Shown here piece after piece: positions 37,681-47,899 of a DNA stretch of 64,000 nt (position 1 is its first letter; the number at the start of each line of letters is the position of its first letter). The notes under the pieces were generated by a model, which ran no database searches, was not told the DNA's origin, and worked only from the letters and a program-made list of their open reading frames with translations. Source of the stretch: Saprospiraceae bacterium (GTDB taxonomy: Bacteria; Bacteroidota; Bacteroidia; Chitinophagales; Saprospiraceae); NCBI GenBank assembly GCA_016718205.1, contig JADKEB010000034.1, forward strand, positions 186,001 to 250,000, written 5' to 3'. The position numbers were made by a program, and so were the translations under genes.

Positions 37681-39108
37681 ATGCTGAAATTTAAAATTTT
37701 CCGGCTTGTTGGTGTGTTCACATTTTTGATAACTACATCATTAGGTGGACTTTTTGCCCAAAATAGTGATGCTCCCAAACTATTGAGCAATACTTACTTT
37801 TTCAAAACTGTTTTGTGGTAAAACAACCGGGCACTATCCTTCCCCTTCAAAATGTTCTCACCAAAGATGGGGTTATAGCCGATATCGGACCAGTAATCAA
37901 GCCACCTTTTGATGCTCAGATTATCAAAGCAGATTCTTTTTATGTGTATGCTGGATTTATCGACGCATACTCTAATGTCGGAGTTGCCAGACCTGAATCA
38001 GCCAGAGCAAGTTCAAAACCCGCATTGACAGACCAAGGGTACAGGATCCGGGCAATCCACCCAATGATGTTGCTGGTATCACTCCTCAGATTCAAGCCAC
38101 AGATGTATATAGATCTACAGACAAATCTGTCACAGATATGAGAGCTGCAGGTTTTGTTATTTCACATGTGGCGCCCAGAGGCCTGCTATTACCTGGTCAA
38201 AGTGGGATTTATCTTTTGGGAGATGGCAGCAATGATAAATTGTTGCTTAAGTCTCCTGTTGCACAGAATGTTCAGGTGCTTCTATCGCTTGAACTTCCTG
38301 AGGAAGAAAAAGCTGAAGGTAAAAAAGAAGATGAAAAATCTGCAAAAAAAGACACATCTTCAGCAAAGGAGATGAAAAAAGAAATCATAAAAGAGCAAAA
38401 CCCGGAAAAAGATCAGTTTGATAAAAAGCAAAAGGAATCTGTGAAAGAATATCTGTCGCAGGCATCTGTTTTTGAAAAGAATGGAATCAAATTCGGCTTC
38501 TCTTTTCTGAATGCAAAACCATCAGATATCAAAAAGAATCTGAGACGACTGATAGAAAATGGTCTCTCTGAAAATTACGCACTTGCAGCATTGACAACGC
38601 ATCCTGCTCAAATGCTGGGTATTTCATCACTTGCCGGCACCGTTGACAAAGGAAAACTTGCCAATCTGGTCATTACAGACAAACCATATTTCAGTGAGAA
38701 GTCAGTGATCAAGTTCGTTTTTGTCGATGGTAAAAAGTATGATTACTCAGAAAAACCTAAAAAACAAGAATCAAAATCTTCTGATTCAGGTAAAGTTGAC
38801 GGGCTATGGTCCTATACAGTTGAAGTGCCGGGTTCTGTCCAAAAGGAAAAATCAATATTTCAAAAAAACAGGGAGAGTACAAGATCACCGTGACAGATGA
38901 TTCTTCTCCTGATAAAAATGATGTAGCTTCTGATATCAATGTGGAAGGAACCAAAGTAACTTTTAATATTATGACAGATATGGGCCAACCTGTAAAAGTG
39001 GATTTCGCTCTTGAATTTGAAGATAAGTCTTACAAAGGTTCTGTATCTGTCGGCCAATTCGGATCATTTCCTATAAAAGGTGAATTGGAAGGTGATCCAA
39101 AACTTTAA
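37681..39108 (+). CDS. Amidohydrolase family protein 1, frameshifted and apparently shortened
   Basis: The ATG at 37681 starts a signal peptide (LVGVFTFLITTSLGGLFAQN). Frame changes near 37808 and 38045 lead to VISHVAPRGLLLPGQSGIYL. At about 38265 SPVAQN is followed directly by VQVLLSLELPEEEK, whereas relatives I remember have more than 100 residues between these points. A Lys/Glu-rich linker and LAALTTHPAQMLGISSLAGT with KGKLANLVI follow; the last part (from 38890, after another shift) is a beta-rich tail. The family hydrolyses amide or cyclic amide bonds; the substrate is unknown. The 300 bases upstream hold no gene I can see. Confidence 0.7.
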
Positions 39109-39124
39109 TCCTAAATAAAAAAAT

Positions 39125-40509
39125 ATGACCATGACAAAATATTTTATTTATTCTCCTTATGCCTCTTGTCTGTATTTACGCATGCCCAAAATGTACTAAT
39201 TAAAAATGGAACTATCCTTACGGTAACTCAGGGTACTAAAGAAAATACAGACATTCTGGTGACCAACGGAAAATCACACGGATAGATAAAAATATCACTG
39301 CTCCATCGGGTGTTCAGGTGATCGACGCAAAGGACTTTTGTGATGCCAGGCATCATCGACTGTCATTCACACATCGGACTTGATGTCGTCAATGAAGCGA
39401 CAAATCCTGTAACAGCAGAAGTAAATGTTGGTGATGCCTTAGATCCTTTGGATGTTTCTATTTACAGGGCTTTAGCTGGTGGAGTTACCGCATCTCATGC
39501 TATGCACGGCTCGGCCAACGCTATCGGCGGCCAATGCGAAACAATCAAACACAGATACGGTACTGCCAATCCAGATGAACTCCGAATGGAAGGCGCACCA
39601 CGTACCATAAAATTTGCACTGGGCGAAAATCCTATTCGAGTACATGGCGAAGGCAACAGAATCATGCCCAATACGCGCATGGGTGTAGAGCAAGTATTTA
39701 GAAATGCTTTTACAGAAGCCCGGATGTATATGAAGGAATGGGATGATTTTAAGAAAGGAATCAGTAAGTCTTCTCCCGCTTATAATCTAAGACATGAAAC
39801 TGTTGCGGATATACTTCGTGGCAATATACTGATTCATTGTCATTCATACCGTGCTGATGAGATATTGATGCTCATGCGGGTACTGAAAGACTTTGGTGTC
39901 AATAAAATCTGTTTTCAGCACGTAAATGAAGGATTTAAAGTAGCTCCGGAATTGGCAGCTTTTGGTGCCACGGCTTCTGTGTTTGCTGACTGGTGGGCTT
40001 ATAAATTTGAAGTATATTATTCTACTGCTTATAATGCGGCAATTCTTGCCAAAAATGGTGTTGTCACTTCTATCAATTCAGATTCAGAAGAACTTATAAG
40101 ACATCTTTATCATGAAGCCGGAAAAACTCAAAGATATGGTAATCTCACCGACGACCAGGCTTTGGCGATGATCACTATCAATCCTGCCATACAGCTCGGA
40201 ATCGATAAAAGGACAGGATCACTTGAAGTCGGAAAAGATGCAGACATTGCCGTTTTTAAAGGCCATCCTTTATCAGTGTATGCTATACCACAGATGACAT
40301 TGGTGGATGGTCAAGTACATTTTGATATCACTAAAGATCCTGATGATGTTCGGGTAGACATCAACCCCGCTGAAAAATATTCTTCATTTTACGAAAATGA
40401 CATCAATGCCGAAGACAAAAGTTGCCTTAGAGGTATCTCTGAGACACTCCTTTCTGAAAGTTACTCCCGTTACCTTAGATTTAAATATGCTCAAAATCAC
40501 TCCCATTAA
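39125..40509 (+). CDS. Amidohydrolase family protein 2, N-terminal frameshifts
   Basis: From 39125 a signal peptide and an N-terminal beta domain (VLIKNGTILTVTQGT) are readable with frame changes near 39150, 39277 and 39338. From 39340 the frame is clean. Metal-binding motifs of the amidohydrolase superfamily are GIIDCHSHIGLD, ILIHCHSYRADE, CFQHVNEGFK and the late aspartate in VTSINSDSEE; the end is the usual AIQLGIDKRTGSLEVGKDADI. It is predicted to be periplasmic and metal-dependent. It lies 16 bases after gene 1 and overlaps gene 3. Confidence 0.8.
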
Positions 40510-41821
40510 TCTTTCAATTTCCAGAAATGAACAGTACATCATTCTTGTAGTACAAATAGCGTTTTCCAGTTTGGTTGTTTCGGCTCAGCAGGTAAAAAAG
40601 GCAGAGTCCGGTATATTTTTGCTCAAAAACGGGACGATTCATACTGTGACTTCCGGTACTTTCATCGGAGATATCCTTCTGAAAGATGGAATCATAGCAG
40701 ATATAGGCACCAATCTTTCCGAACCTCAGCATTCAAAAGTAGTAGATTGTACATCAAAACACATTTATCCTGGTATGATCGACGGTGGAAGCAGGGTTGG
40801 CCTTTCAGAAGTGTCATCGATTTCTGTTACCAATGATTTCAGTGAACTAGGCGATTATATCCCACACATGAAGGCACTTACTGCTGTCAATCCCAATGCT
40901 GTGGCTATACCCGTCACCCGCATAAATGGTGTAACTACCGTATTTGCCAAACCTTCAGGAGGTACTTTCCCGGGTACAGGAGCATTGATCGACTTGTTCG
41001 GTTACAGCCCGGAGCAGATGACGACAGGTGCAGAGCATATTGTCATGAATTTTCCTTCTACAGGAAGAAGGGGCCGATGGGACAGAAGAACAGATGATGA
41101 TATCAAAAAAGACGCAGATAAAGCACTAAAAAATATCAATGATGTCTGGGAAAGTGTGACTCAATATCATAAAATGGATTCACTGGCAAAAGCCGAAAAT
41201 CAAAAATGGTTGAATAACAATCCACAAATGGAAGCGTTATTGCCAGTGTTCAGGGGACAAGTTCCGATTTTAATAGAAGTCAACTCTAAAGGAGATATTG
41301 AAAGTGCACTCGAATGGGTAGCGGACAAAAAGCTGAAAGTAGTCCTAACCGGCGTATCAGAAGGATGGAGACTAGCCGATAAAATTGCGAAGGCTAAAAT
41401 TGCGGTAATTACTGGTCCGGTTCTGGCTGTTCCAGGTAGAGACAACGACAGATATGACGCATCTTATGCCAATGCCGGCAAAATGTCTAAAGCGGGAGTC
41501 AAAGTTGCGATTCGCACTGATGGATCTGAAAATACACGCAATCTGCCTTTCAATGCTGGTTTTGCTGCAGCTTATGGATTAGGTATAGATGAAGCTCTCA
41601 AGGCGGTGACTATCTACCCTGCGGAAATATTTGGTGTAGCTGATAAATATGGAAGTCTGGAAAAAAATAAAGTAGCTAATCTGTTTGTTTCAACTGGTGA
41701 TCCTTTTGAGACAAAAACCCAAATCGAACATTTATTTATCAAAGGCTGGAAGATACCGATGGAAAGCAGGCATACGCTGCTATACGATGAGTTTCTTGAG
41801 AGAACTCCTGGTGTGAAATAG
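40487..41821 (+). CDS. Amidohydrolase family protein 3
   Basis: About 444 residues from the ATG at 40487 (MLKITPINLSI), with a signal-like helix (YIILVVQIAFSSLVVSAQQ). It contains LLKNGTIHTVTSGTF, HIYPGMIDGGSRVG in place of the classical HxH (so the first metal ligands are missing), VKVAIRTDGSEN, and LEKNKVANLFVSTGDPF. The altered HxH suggests a catalytically divergent or inactive partner of amidohydrolase 2, with which it overlaps by 23 bases. Such adjacent pairs occur in Bacteroidota; their substrate is unknown. Confidence 0.8.
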   Translation: MLKITPINLSISRNEQYIILVVQIAFSSLVVSAQQVKKAESGIFLLKNGTIHTVTSGTFIGDILLKDGIIADIGTNLSEPQHSKVVDCTSKHIYPGMIDGGSRVGLSEVSSISVTNDFSELGDYIPHMKALTAVNPNAVAIPVTRINGVTTVFAKPSGGTFPGTGALIDLFGYSPEQMTTGAEHIVMNFPSTGRRGRWDRRTDDDIKKDADKALKNINDVWESVTQYHKMDSLAKAENQKWLNNNPQMEALLPVFRGQVPILIEVNSKGDIESALEWVADKKLKVVLTGVSEGWRLADKIAKAKIAVITGPVLAVPGRDNDRYDASYANAGKMSKAGVKVAIRTDGSENTRNLPFNAGFAAAYGLGIDEALKAVTIYPAEIFGVADKYGSLEKNKVANLFVSTGDPFETKTQIEHLFIKGWKIPMESRHTLLYDEFLERTPGVK

Positions 41822-41869
41822 TAAATTGATACGTTGATACTATTAAAAATAGATTTTATATGAAAGAAA

Positions 41870-42963
41870 TCACCATCTGCAATGTTGGTCAATCATCTCT
41901 TTTGCTTGATCAATTCCAAGATTGTATGACTTTTGCAGAAGTTTACACCCTTCTTTTAGGTCGTTGAGTTCTATTTTTGTCAACGCAAGATTATAATTTG
42001 CTTCTTTATGGTTTGGGTCTACTTCAAGTATATTTAAATATAAAGGTATTGCCTTGGTATGATTGCCATTCATATTATATTGCAGAGCTATTTCAAAGTT
42101 TCTGTTGATGATTAGACTTTTTTCATCCTGTTTATTTTTTTTCTGGTCTTCATCTGTCTTAGTTTCAGATAATTCTTTTATTTGGCTCTCTGCATCAGAA
42201 ACAACTTTGTTTTCTAAATACGTTTCTACAGCTACTTTATTTTCCAACTCATTAACCGTTTTATCAGAAATAGATGATTCACCAGCTTGGGTGGTTCCCG
42301 ATACTGATGAGGTCGGTGTTACAACTTCAACATCTTTTTTTATTGCTCCTTTATCCAATTCTTTAATTGAAACATTAGCTGCTGATGTTTCTTCTGATTG
42401 GATGACTTCGGATGTCCCAATTGTTGGGGTCGATGTTATAACTTCTGCATCTTCTTTTATTGCTCCTTTATCCAATTCTTCAATTGATGCAATAGAAACT
42501 GATGCATCATCCGATTGATTGGTTCCTTCTGCAGGTGTAGGCAATGTTATGACTTCTGCATTTAGTATTTTTCATTTTCAATTGATGGAGTAAAATCACT
42601 AACTTCCATATTTGTCATCTGAGATGAATCTATAGTTCGGATTTTTACTTCTATTTTATATTCTGATTCTATATTATCATCACTTCGTACCATGTCTGAC
42701 TGTAAATCATTAGTACTATTATTATTGGTAGATGGAAAATGTTGTACTTCTATAGAGGTTTGTTGCAATTTTGGCTTAATACTTGATTTGTAAGGCTTAG
42801 ATTCGGAATACTCATCCAGTTTTTTTTCCGGGATACTATTAGTTATTGTATTGATTTTGATACTTGTACCATCATTTTTATTATACAAAAATGACTGTGT
42901 TATATCGTGATGATATACAACATAAACATTACAAATAATACTAAATAATACAATCCATTTCAT
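41870..42963 (-). CDS. Repeat-containing protein with C-terminal TPR, frameshifted
   Basis: The ATG at 42963 begins a signal-anchor-like helix (MKWIVLFSIICNVYVVYHH). A Ser/Thr/Asn-rich region follows, a frame change near 42555, and then tandem units of about 38 residues built around IEELDKGAIKEDAEVITSTP and IKELDKGAIKKDVEVVTPTS. The C-terminal 80 residues are TPR-like (ALQYNMNGNHTKAIPLYLNI, YNLALTKIELNDLKEGCKLL). It may be a cell-surface or periplasmic scaffold. The duplicated units could expand or contract by slippage. I do not recognise a family beyond the TPR. Confidence 0.55.
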
Positions 42964-43239
42964 GCAATTCGTTTTATAAGATTCCAAAAAGAATATTAAA
43001 GAATATTTTTATACATAACTACGATACAAAAGTAATTCTTTTAATTCAACTAAATAGGAATAATAACAAAAAAATATGAAATTGATAATTTTTATACAAT
43101 TTATATTTGTCATAACCACTGGATTGAAAATAAATTGCACCGCAAAACACTGAAATTTCAAAATATTGAAAAGTAGTGTTTAAAAGTGAAAAAAATTACA
43201 AACCATTTTGCAAAGGTATATCTATGTTTAAGACTTTGC

Positions 43240-43375
43240 ATTACATTATTATATTGAATGTCGTTTAGTTAAGGTATTTTTAATTGTTTTTACCCATCCT
43301 AAATCCTTCCCTTGAAAGAGAAGGACTTTATAACTTTGCCTTATCTAAACGACAGTGTAATTATATTATAAAGTT
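43240..43375. repeat. About 130-bp palindromic element
   Basis: GTCGTTTAGTTAAGG (43260-43274) and its near-complement CCTTATCTAAACGAC (43339-43353) bracket an inner hairpin (TCCTTC ... GAAGGA), and the outer flanks are also roughly symmetrical. It occupies the gap 42964-43417, in which I see no gene; it may be a MITE. Confidence 0.45.
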
Positions 43376-43417
43376 ACAATACCACTAGTTTTAACGAAAA
43401 CATTATTAACCATTTTC

Positions 43418-43708
43418 TTACTTTAGCTTATCATTTTCCTTATGTCTTTCTGAGTCACGGGTATTTTTCTTTGCAAAATTTTTTTTCAAGCTATCTTCCA
43501 AATCTATACCTGTTTGATTTGCAAGACAGGTGACAACCCAAATGACATCCGCCAGTTCATCTGCCAGTTTGTTTTTTTGCTCATCGATACTTATTTGGTC
43601 TCTAAATGATTGTTCACCATATATTCTTGCCATCAATCTGGCTACCTCTCCAACCTCTTCGGTAAGGATGGCCATATTCGTCAGTTCTGAAAAGTATCTT
43701 ATTCCCAC
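43418..43708 (-). CDS. MazG-like nucleotide pyrophosphohydrolase
   Basis: A short all-alpha NTP pyrophosphatase: ILTEEVGEVARLMARIYGEQ and NKLADELADVIWVVTCLANQ carry the ExxE and ExxD metal-binding motifs. It probably hydrolyses non-canonical or damaged nucleoside triphosphates. Coding-like sequence (KYQKDVDHWINTVGIRYF) extends upstream to about 43760 without a clear start codon, so a frameshift or unusual start is likely and the listed GTG (43708) is conservative. It follows dtd directly and is probably in its operon. Confidence 0.8.
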   Translation of the reverse strand: MGIRYFSELTNMAILTEEVGEVARLMARIYGEQSFRDQISIDEQKNKLADELADVIWVVTCLANQTGIDLEDSLKKNFAKKNTRDSERHKENDKLK

Positions 43709-43756
43709 AGTATTGATCCAGTGATCTACATCCTTTTGGTACTTTTTTTATATTCA

Positions 43757-44209
43757 CTATTCTCTTGTTTTTGAATCCATAATAATAGTCACTGGACCAT
43801 CATTTAACAAAGAAACCTTCATGTCTGCGGCAAAAACTCCGGTTTTTACATTTACAGAAGCTATATCTTTTAATTTTTTACAAAAATATTCATACAAAGG
43901 TATTGCAATATCAGGGTGAGCTGACTTTATAAATGATGGTCTGTTTCCTTTTTGTACTCGCATGTAGCGTAAATTGACTTACAACAAGAAATTCGCCATT
44001 TCTACTTCACTTATCGATAGATTCATTTTACCATCTTCATCACTAAATATGCGCATAGCAGACAACTTTAGTGCCAGCCAAGTAGCATCATCTAATGTAT
44101 CTTCCTTTTCAATACCCAGAAGAACCAATAATCCTTTATCGATTTCTGAATGAATAGTATCGTCAATGGTTACGCTGGCTTTTAAAACCCTTTGTATGAC
44201 TACTCTCAT
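43757..44209 (-). CDS. dtd: D-aminoacyl-tRNA deacylase, two frameshifts
   Basis: The protein starts MRVVIQRVLKASVTIDDTI; after a one-base loss near 43983 the frame gives FLVVSQFTLHAST (the SQFTL motif with the catalytic threonine), and after a further A-run loss near 43960 it continues GNRPSFIKSAHPDIA, VKTGVFAADMKVSLLNDGPV (the GxxP-type cross-motif region). The repaired length is about 150 residues, exactly the family size. It removes D-amino acids from tRNA. One-base homopolymer losses in a conserved gene point to sequencing error. Confidence 0.85.
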
Positions 44210-44221
44210 TATATCTTATTA

Positions 44222-44662
44222 ACATTTAAATAATTTAATATGTATAAATATTTGATTTTATAATATTTTATGCGACTTGTTATCCACACCTTTTTTGTAT
44301 AAATAATTGTAAAAATAGCATATCATTACCATAAAATATAATTATACATTTAAAAATAAAGATATGTACATTTGACCTCAGATTTTAACCATGCTATCAA
44401 CATATTATATACACTCCATTATAAATGCGAATATGTTAATATTTTAAAATGTTGAAATGTTAATTGATTATAATTCAATAATTTAGAATGTTGATATATG
44501 TGAATCTCATGTTGATAAAGATAAATTAAAATTCAATATATTGATTATCAACATTCCCACACAGCTGATAATGATAGTTGTATTTTTAACTTTAAAAAAT
44601 AATTATTAATAGTAAATTTGGCTGTACGATTTTTTTACTTTTAAAAACTTAAAATGTATAGC
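44222..44662. other. Candidate chromosomal replication origin (oriC)
   Basis: This gene-free, strongly AT-rich stretch between the divergent dtd and ctaA genes holds a cluster of DnaA-box-like 9-mers. They are TTATCCACA (44280-44288, plus), TTATCAACA (44545-44553, plus; 44510-44518, minus), and near matches CTATCAACA (44394), ATTTCAACA (minus, 44450) and ATATCAACA (minus, 44489). A T/A-rich segment (44581-44650) could be the unwinding element. Two parS sites lie 3 kb to the right. The dnaA gene is not in the window. The call is an inference from motifs and context. Confidence 0.55.
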
Positions 44663-44670
44663 TACCTTTG
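44663..44670 (+). promoter_or_regulatory. Candidate -7 promoter box for ctaA (TACCTTTG)
   Basis: TACCTTTG matches TAnnTTTG and lies 89 bases before the ATG at 44759. Confidence 0.45.
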
Positions 44671-44758
44671 CATCGATATCAAGTTATTAAATAATGAGAA
44701 CCAGATGCTGTTATTCTGTTAGTTTTAATGGTTGACAATTATAGACCAAACCCAAAAC

Positions 44759-45819
44759 ATGAAATATTCAAAGATTATTAAAATATGGCTTTTTATTGGT
44801 CTTGTAATGGTATTTATTCAGGTTATTGTAGGTGGAATAACCCGCTTGACTGAGTCAGGGTTATCGATTACAAAATGGGAGGTGGTGACAGGCATTCTCC
44901 CTCCAATATCAGGAGATAGATGGAACGATGAGTTTATGAAGTATAAACAAACGCCACAATACCGGGAAATAAACGAAGGGATGAGTTTGGAAGATTTTAA
45001 ATTCATATATTTTTGGGAGTATATACACAGACTCTGGGCAAGAATGATGGGGTTTGTTTTCCTGATACCATTTATTTATTTTTTACAGTAAAGGTATGTT
45101 GGACAAGATCCTGATTCGCCATCTTGCTGTGGTTGTATTTTTGCTTTTCTTGCTGCAATATTTGGTTGGATTATGGTAGCGAGTGGATTGATAGAACGAC
45201 CGTGGGTGAATGCTTATAAATTGTCTATTCATTTACTGATTGCGGTATGTGTTTTTGTTGCGTTGTTGTGGACATATTTGAAGTCGTTAGATATTCATTC
45301 TGATATTGAATTGGTAGGAACAAATATTTTGAAGACGTCTTCTATTTTGTTAGGAATAATTGCCTTTCAACTCTTTCTCGGGGGAATGCTTTCAGGCATG
45401 AAAGCTGCCGTCATTTATCCAACATGGCCTGATATGAACGGTGCATATTTTCCTGATATTATTTTTATTAAGGAAGAGTGGAACCTGAGCAATTTTTATA
45501 ATTATGATAGAAATTCTTTTATGCCTGCATTGATTCATTTTTGCATAGAAATACAGCATATTTAGTTTTAATATTGGGAGTTTATTTGATTTTTAAATTA
45601 TATAAAACTTGTTCTGAATCAAGACTTACATATATAAAATGGCTTCCATATTTTCTTCTTGGATCCATTTTAATTCAAATACTTCTTGGAATATTTACAG
45701 TAATCAACAGTAAAGGTTCCATCCCTGTTGCTTTGGGTGTAATGCATCAGGGTGGTGCCTTAGGTCTTATCACTGTTACTGTTTTTGCAATTTTTGTACT
45801 TAGGATTAAAAAATTATAG
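44759..45819 (+). CDS. ctaA: Heme A synthase (COX15/CtaA), frameshifted
   Basis: From the ATG at 44759 the protein shows a first helix (IWLFIGLVMVFIQVIVGGIT), RLTESGLSITKWEVVTGILPP, and the heme-ligand histidine in WEYIHRLWARMMG. After frame changes near 45092 and 45170 come LVASGLIERPWVNAYKLSIHL, LGGMLSGMKAAVIYPTWPDMNG, and after another near 45555 GIFTVINSKGSIPVALGVMHQ. These are the eight-helix COX15 features. It oxidises heme O to heme A for cytochrome oxidase. Repaired length about 350 residues. One-base slips in such a conserved gene suggest read errors. Confidence 0.85.
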
Positions 45820-45854
45820 AAATACAACTTATATTGGGCTTTATTTTGTAGATT

Positions 45855-46668
45855 ATGGCATCGCATAACATTATTGAATCGGATATGTTCCGTTATACTG
45901 AATCTGGTGATAAAGGTGGTACTCCTGTTATATTATTGCATGGTCTATTGGGTGCATTGAGTAATTTTGAAGGCATAATTAAACATTTTTCTGATAGCCA
46001 TAATGTTTTAGTACCTATTCTACCTATTTTTGAAATTTCTTTAAGAAGTTTATCAGTAATGAAATTGGTGGAGTATGTAGAAGAATTTATTGAGTATAAG
46101 GGGTATAAAGAAGTGCATCTACTTGGTAATTCTTTGGGTGGACATATAGCTCAACTATATACTTTGAAGAATCCGAATAGAGTGCGAAGTATGATTTTAA
46201 CTGGTAGCAGCGGACTTTTTTGAAAGTGCTATGGGTACCACATTTCCTAAGAGAGGAAATTATGAATATATGAAACAAAAGGCAGAGAGTGTATTTTATG
46301 ATCCTGCTATTGCCACAAAAGAACTAGTTGATCAGGTCTATGAAACCGTAAATGATTTGAAGAGAGCGATGTGTGTTGTGGCTCTTGCAAAATCTGCTGT
46401 TAGACACAATCTGGAAGATAGGTTAGATAGTATCAAAGTGCCTACATTATTGGTTTGGGGTATTCAGGATGGTGTAACTCCGATCTGGGTGGGTGAAAAG
46501 TTTAATGAATTAATCCCAAATTCTGAGTTGGTTAAAGTAGATAAATGTGGACATGCTCCCATGATGGAACGCCCAGATGCATTCAACATTGCATTAGGTT
46601 CTTTTCTTAAGAGAGTAGAGAGCGATACTTTTATCGTGAATGAAAAACAAGCAATTATCATTTATTAG
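45855..46668 (+). CDS. Alpha/beta hydrolase, one frameshift
   Basis: The protein has the oxyanion-hole HGLLGALSNF, the nucleophile elbow LLGNSLGGHIAQ, the acid in VWGIQDGVTPIW and the histidine in KCGHAPMMERP. A run of six T at about 46216 has one T too many; with five the frame continues LFESAMGTTFPKRG and the protein is about 270 residues. Substrate unknown. It lies 35 bases after ctaA on the same strand. Confidence 0.85.
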
Positions 46669-47447
46669 AAAGGTTTGTTAGTTTAAAGGTATGTGTTTAT
46701 AATCACAGCTTTCCTTTGTGACCTAGAGTATTGTTACACTATTAACAATAGGTTTGAAGTGGTAATTTTTACTTTACAAGCGTAATTTTTTTGTCTTGGC
46801 TATTTACATCCTTTAATGAATTATCCGTTATTCAACGCTTAACATAACATTAGTGATTAATTCTACTTTGGTAGATTTACCTCTTCCTTCATTATGTACT
46901 AATTAAGTAGTGTCAGAGATAATATTTATATCTCTTAGGCCTGCCGGTCCAATCCAATGCAGGCACGGTTTTGTCCGAATCGCTCACCAGTCCTCCTTCG
47001 TCGGCTTAGTGGTCGAATGGCCTTTTTTGACTGAGGAGCGTCCCGAAGGTCGACCCTTAAGCAATAATTTAAATTTTACTTTTAAAACCTGATTACCTAT
47101 ATGAAGAGTTTCCTGATAGCTCCTAAGTTGACAAAGTACAATTATTAAAATGGAAAATTCTTAATATAAATGAAGATCTACAAGAAAGCTCCTAACAGAA
47201 GTAGAATGAAATTAGTAAGTTTTCTGGAAGAGACGGTGTAGTAATAATTTTTTTTGGAGCAAAGCGAACATAAATAAAAAAAGGCAGGCGATTGCTCACC
47301 TACCTTTTTGCTAACTTATTTATCGATGCAAATATAAATGTTTTTGGATTAACATCGTATTTAGAATAATAAATATTCCGTAATTTAAAAAAAAAGTTTG
47401 GAGACCTCCACAGCTTTTTTTAGATGGAGTATGTGCAAATGAATATT
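46669..47447. other. Gene-free stretch with a GC-richer block
   Basis: No coding frame here convinces me. A block at about 46928-47062 is clearly GC-richer than its surroundings and contains several short self-complementary segments; it might be a repeat element or structured RNA. A hairpin with flanking A and T runs (47276-47309, AAAAAGGCAGG ... CCTACCTTTTT) could terminate transcription in either direction. Confidence 0.35.
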
Positions 47448-47633
47448 AGAGTATGTTTAAAATTTTCTTAGTTGTAAATTAAGTGATTATGGTTCTGACA
47501 ATAAAATAATCAACGCATTTAGCCTGCCTGCCAACTATAATATAGACGGGCAGGTGAACTAAATAAGGCGATTATTTTGAAGTCAGGTTCATATTACATT
47601 GATTTTAAGACAATATAAATTTAAACATACTCT
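47448..47633. repeat. 186-bp palindromic MITE-like element next to parS
   Basis: The ends AGAGTATGTTTAAA and TTTAAACATACTCT are exact inverted repeats. Imperfect symmetry continues inward for about 60 bases to a core hairpin CCTGCC (47523) / GGGCAGG (47548). A partial end-like sequence (AACATACTCTTA) also occurs near 24218. No open frame lies inside. Confidence 0.6.
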
Positions 47634-47641
47634 TAGTTGGA

Positions 47642-47682
47642 TGTTTCACGTGGAACATATTACTAATGTTCCACGTGAAACA
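47642..47682. promoter_or_regulatory. parS: Two inverted parS (ParB-binding) sites
   Basis: TGTTTCACGTGGAACA (47642-47657) and TGTTCCACGTGAAACA (47667-47682) are exact reverse complements separated by nine bases. The second fits the widely conserved parS consensus TGTTNCACGTGAAACA at every fixed position. Chromosomal parS sites load ParB for origin segregation and usually cluster near oriC. Confidence 0.85.
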
Positions 47683-47899
47683 TTAACTATACCGACGATA
47701 GACGATAAATGTCTTTAAAACAAGCTTTGCTTCGTCTTTACTCAAAATCAGTAAATTGACAAAAACATTTTCTACAAACAAGTTTATTTTTAGTAAAAAT
47801 GCCCTAGCAAGGCACCTTAAAATAAACACGCAATATTTGATTGAAAACAATGCATATACTTTGCAATAAGATATTTGCAATAAACGCAATTTGGAAGGG

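Noticed and set aside
46910..47092. 60-codon plus-strand frame in the GC-rich block
   Set aside because: No upstream signal, and composition follows the block; a repeat or RNA explains it as well.
47683..47889. 68-codon minus-strand frame right of parS
   Set aside because: Hydrophobic and Lys-poor translation of AT-rich intergenic DNA without any motif.
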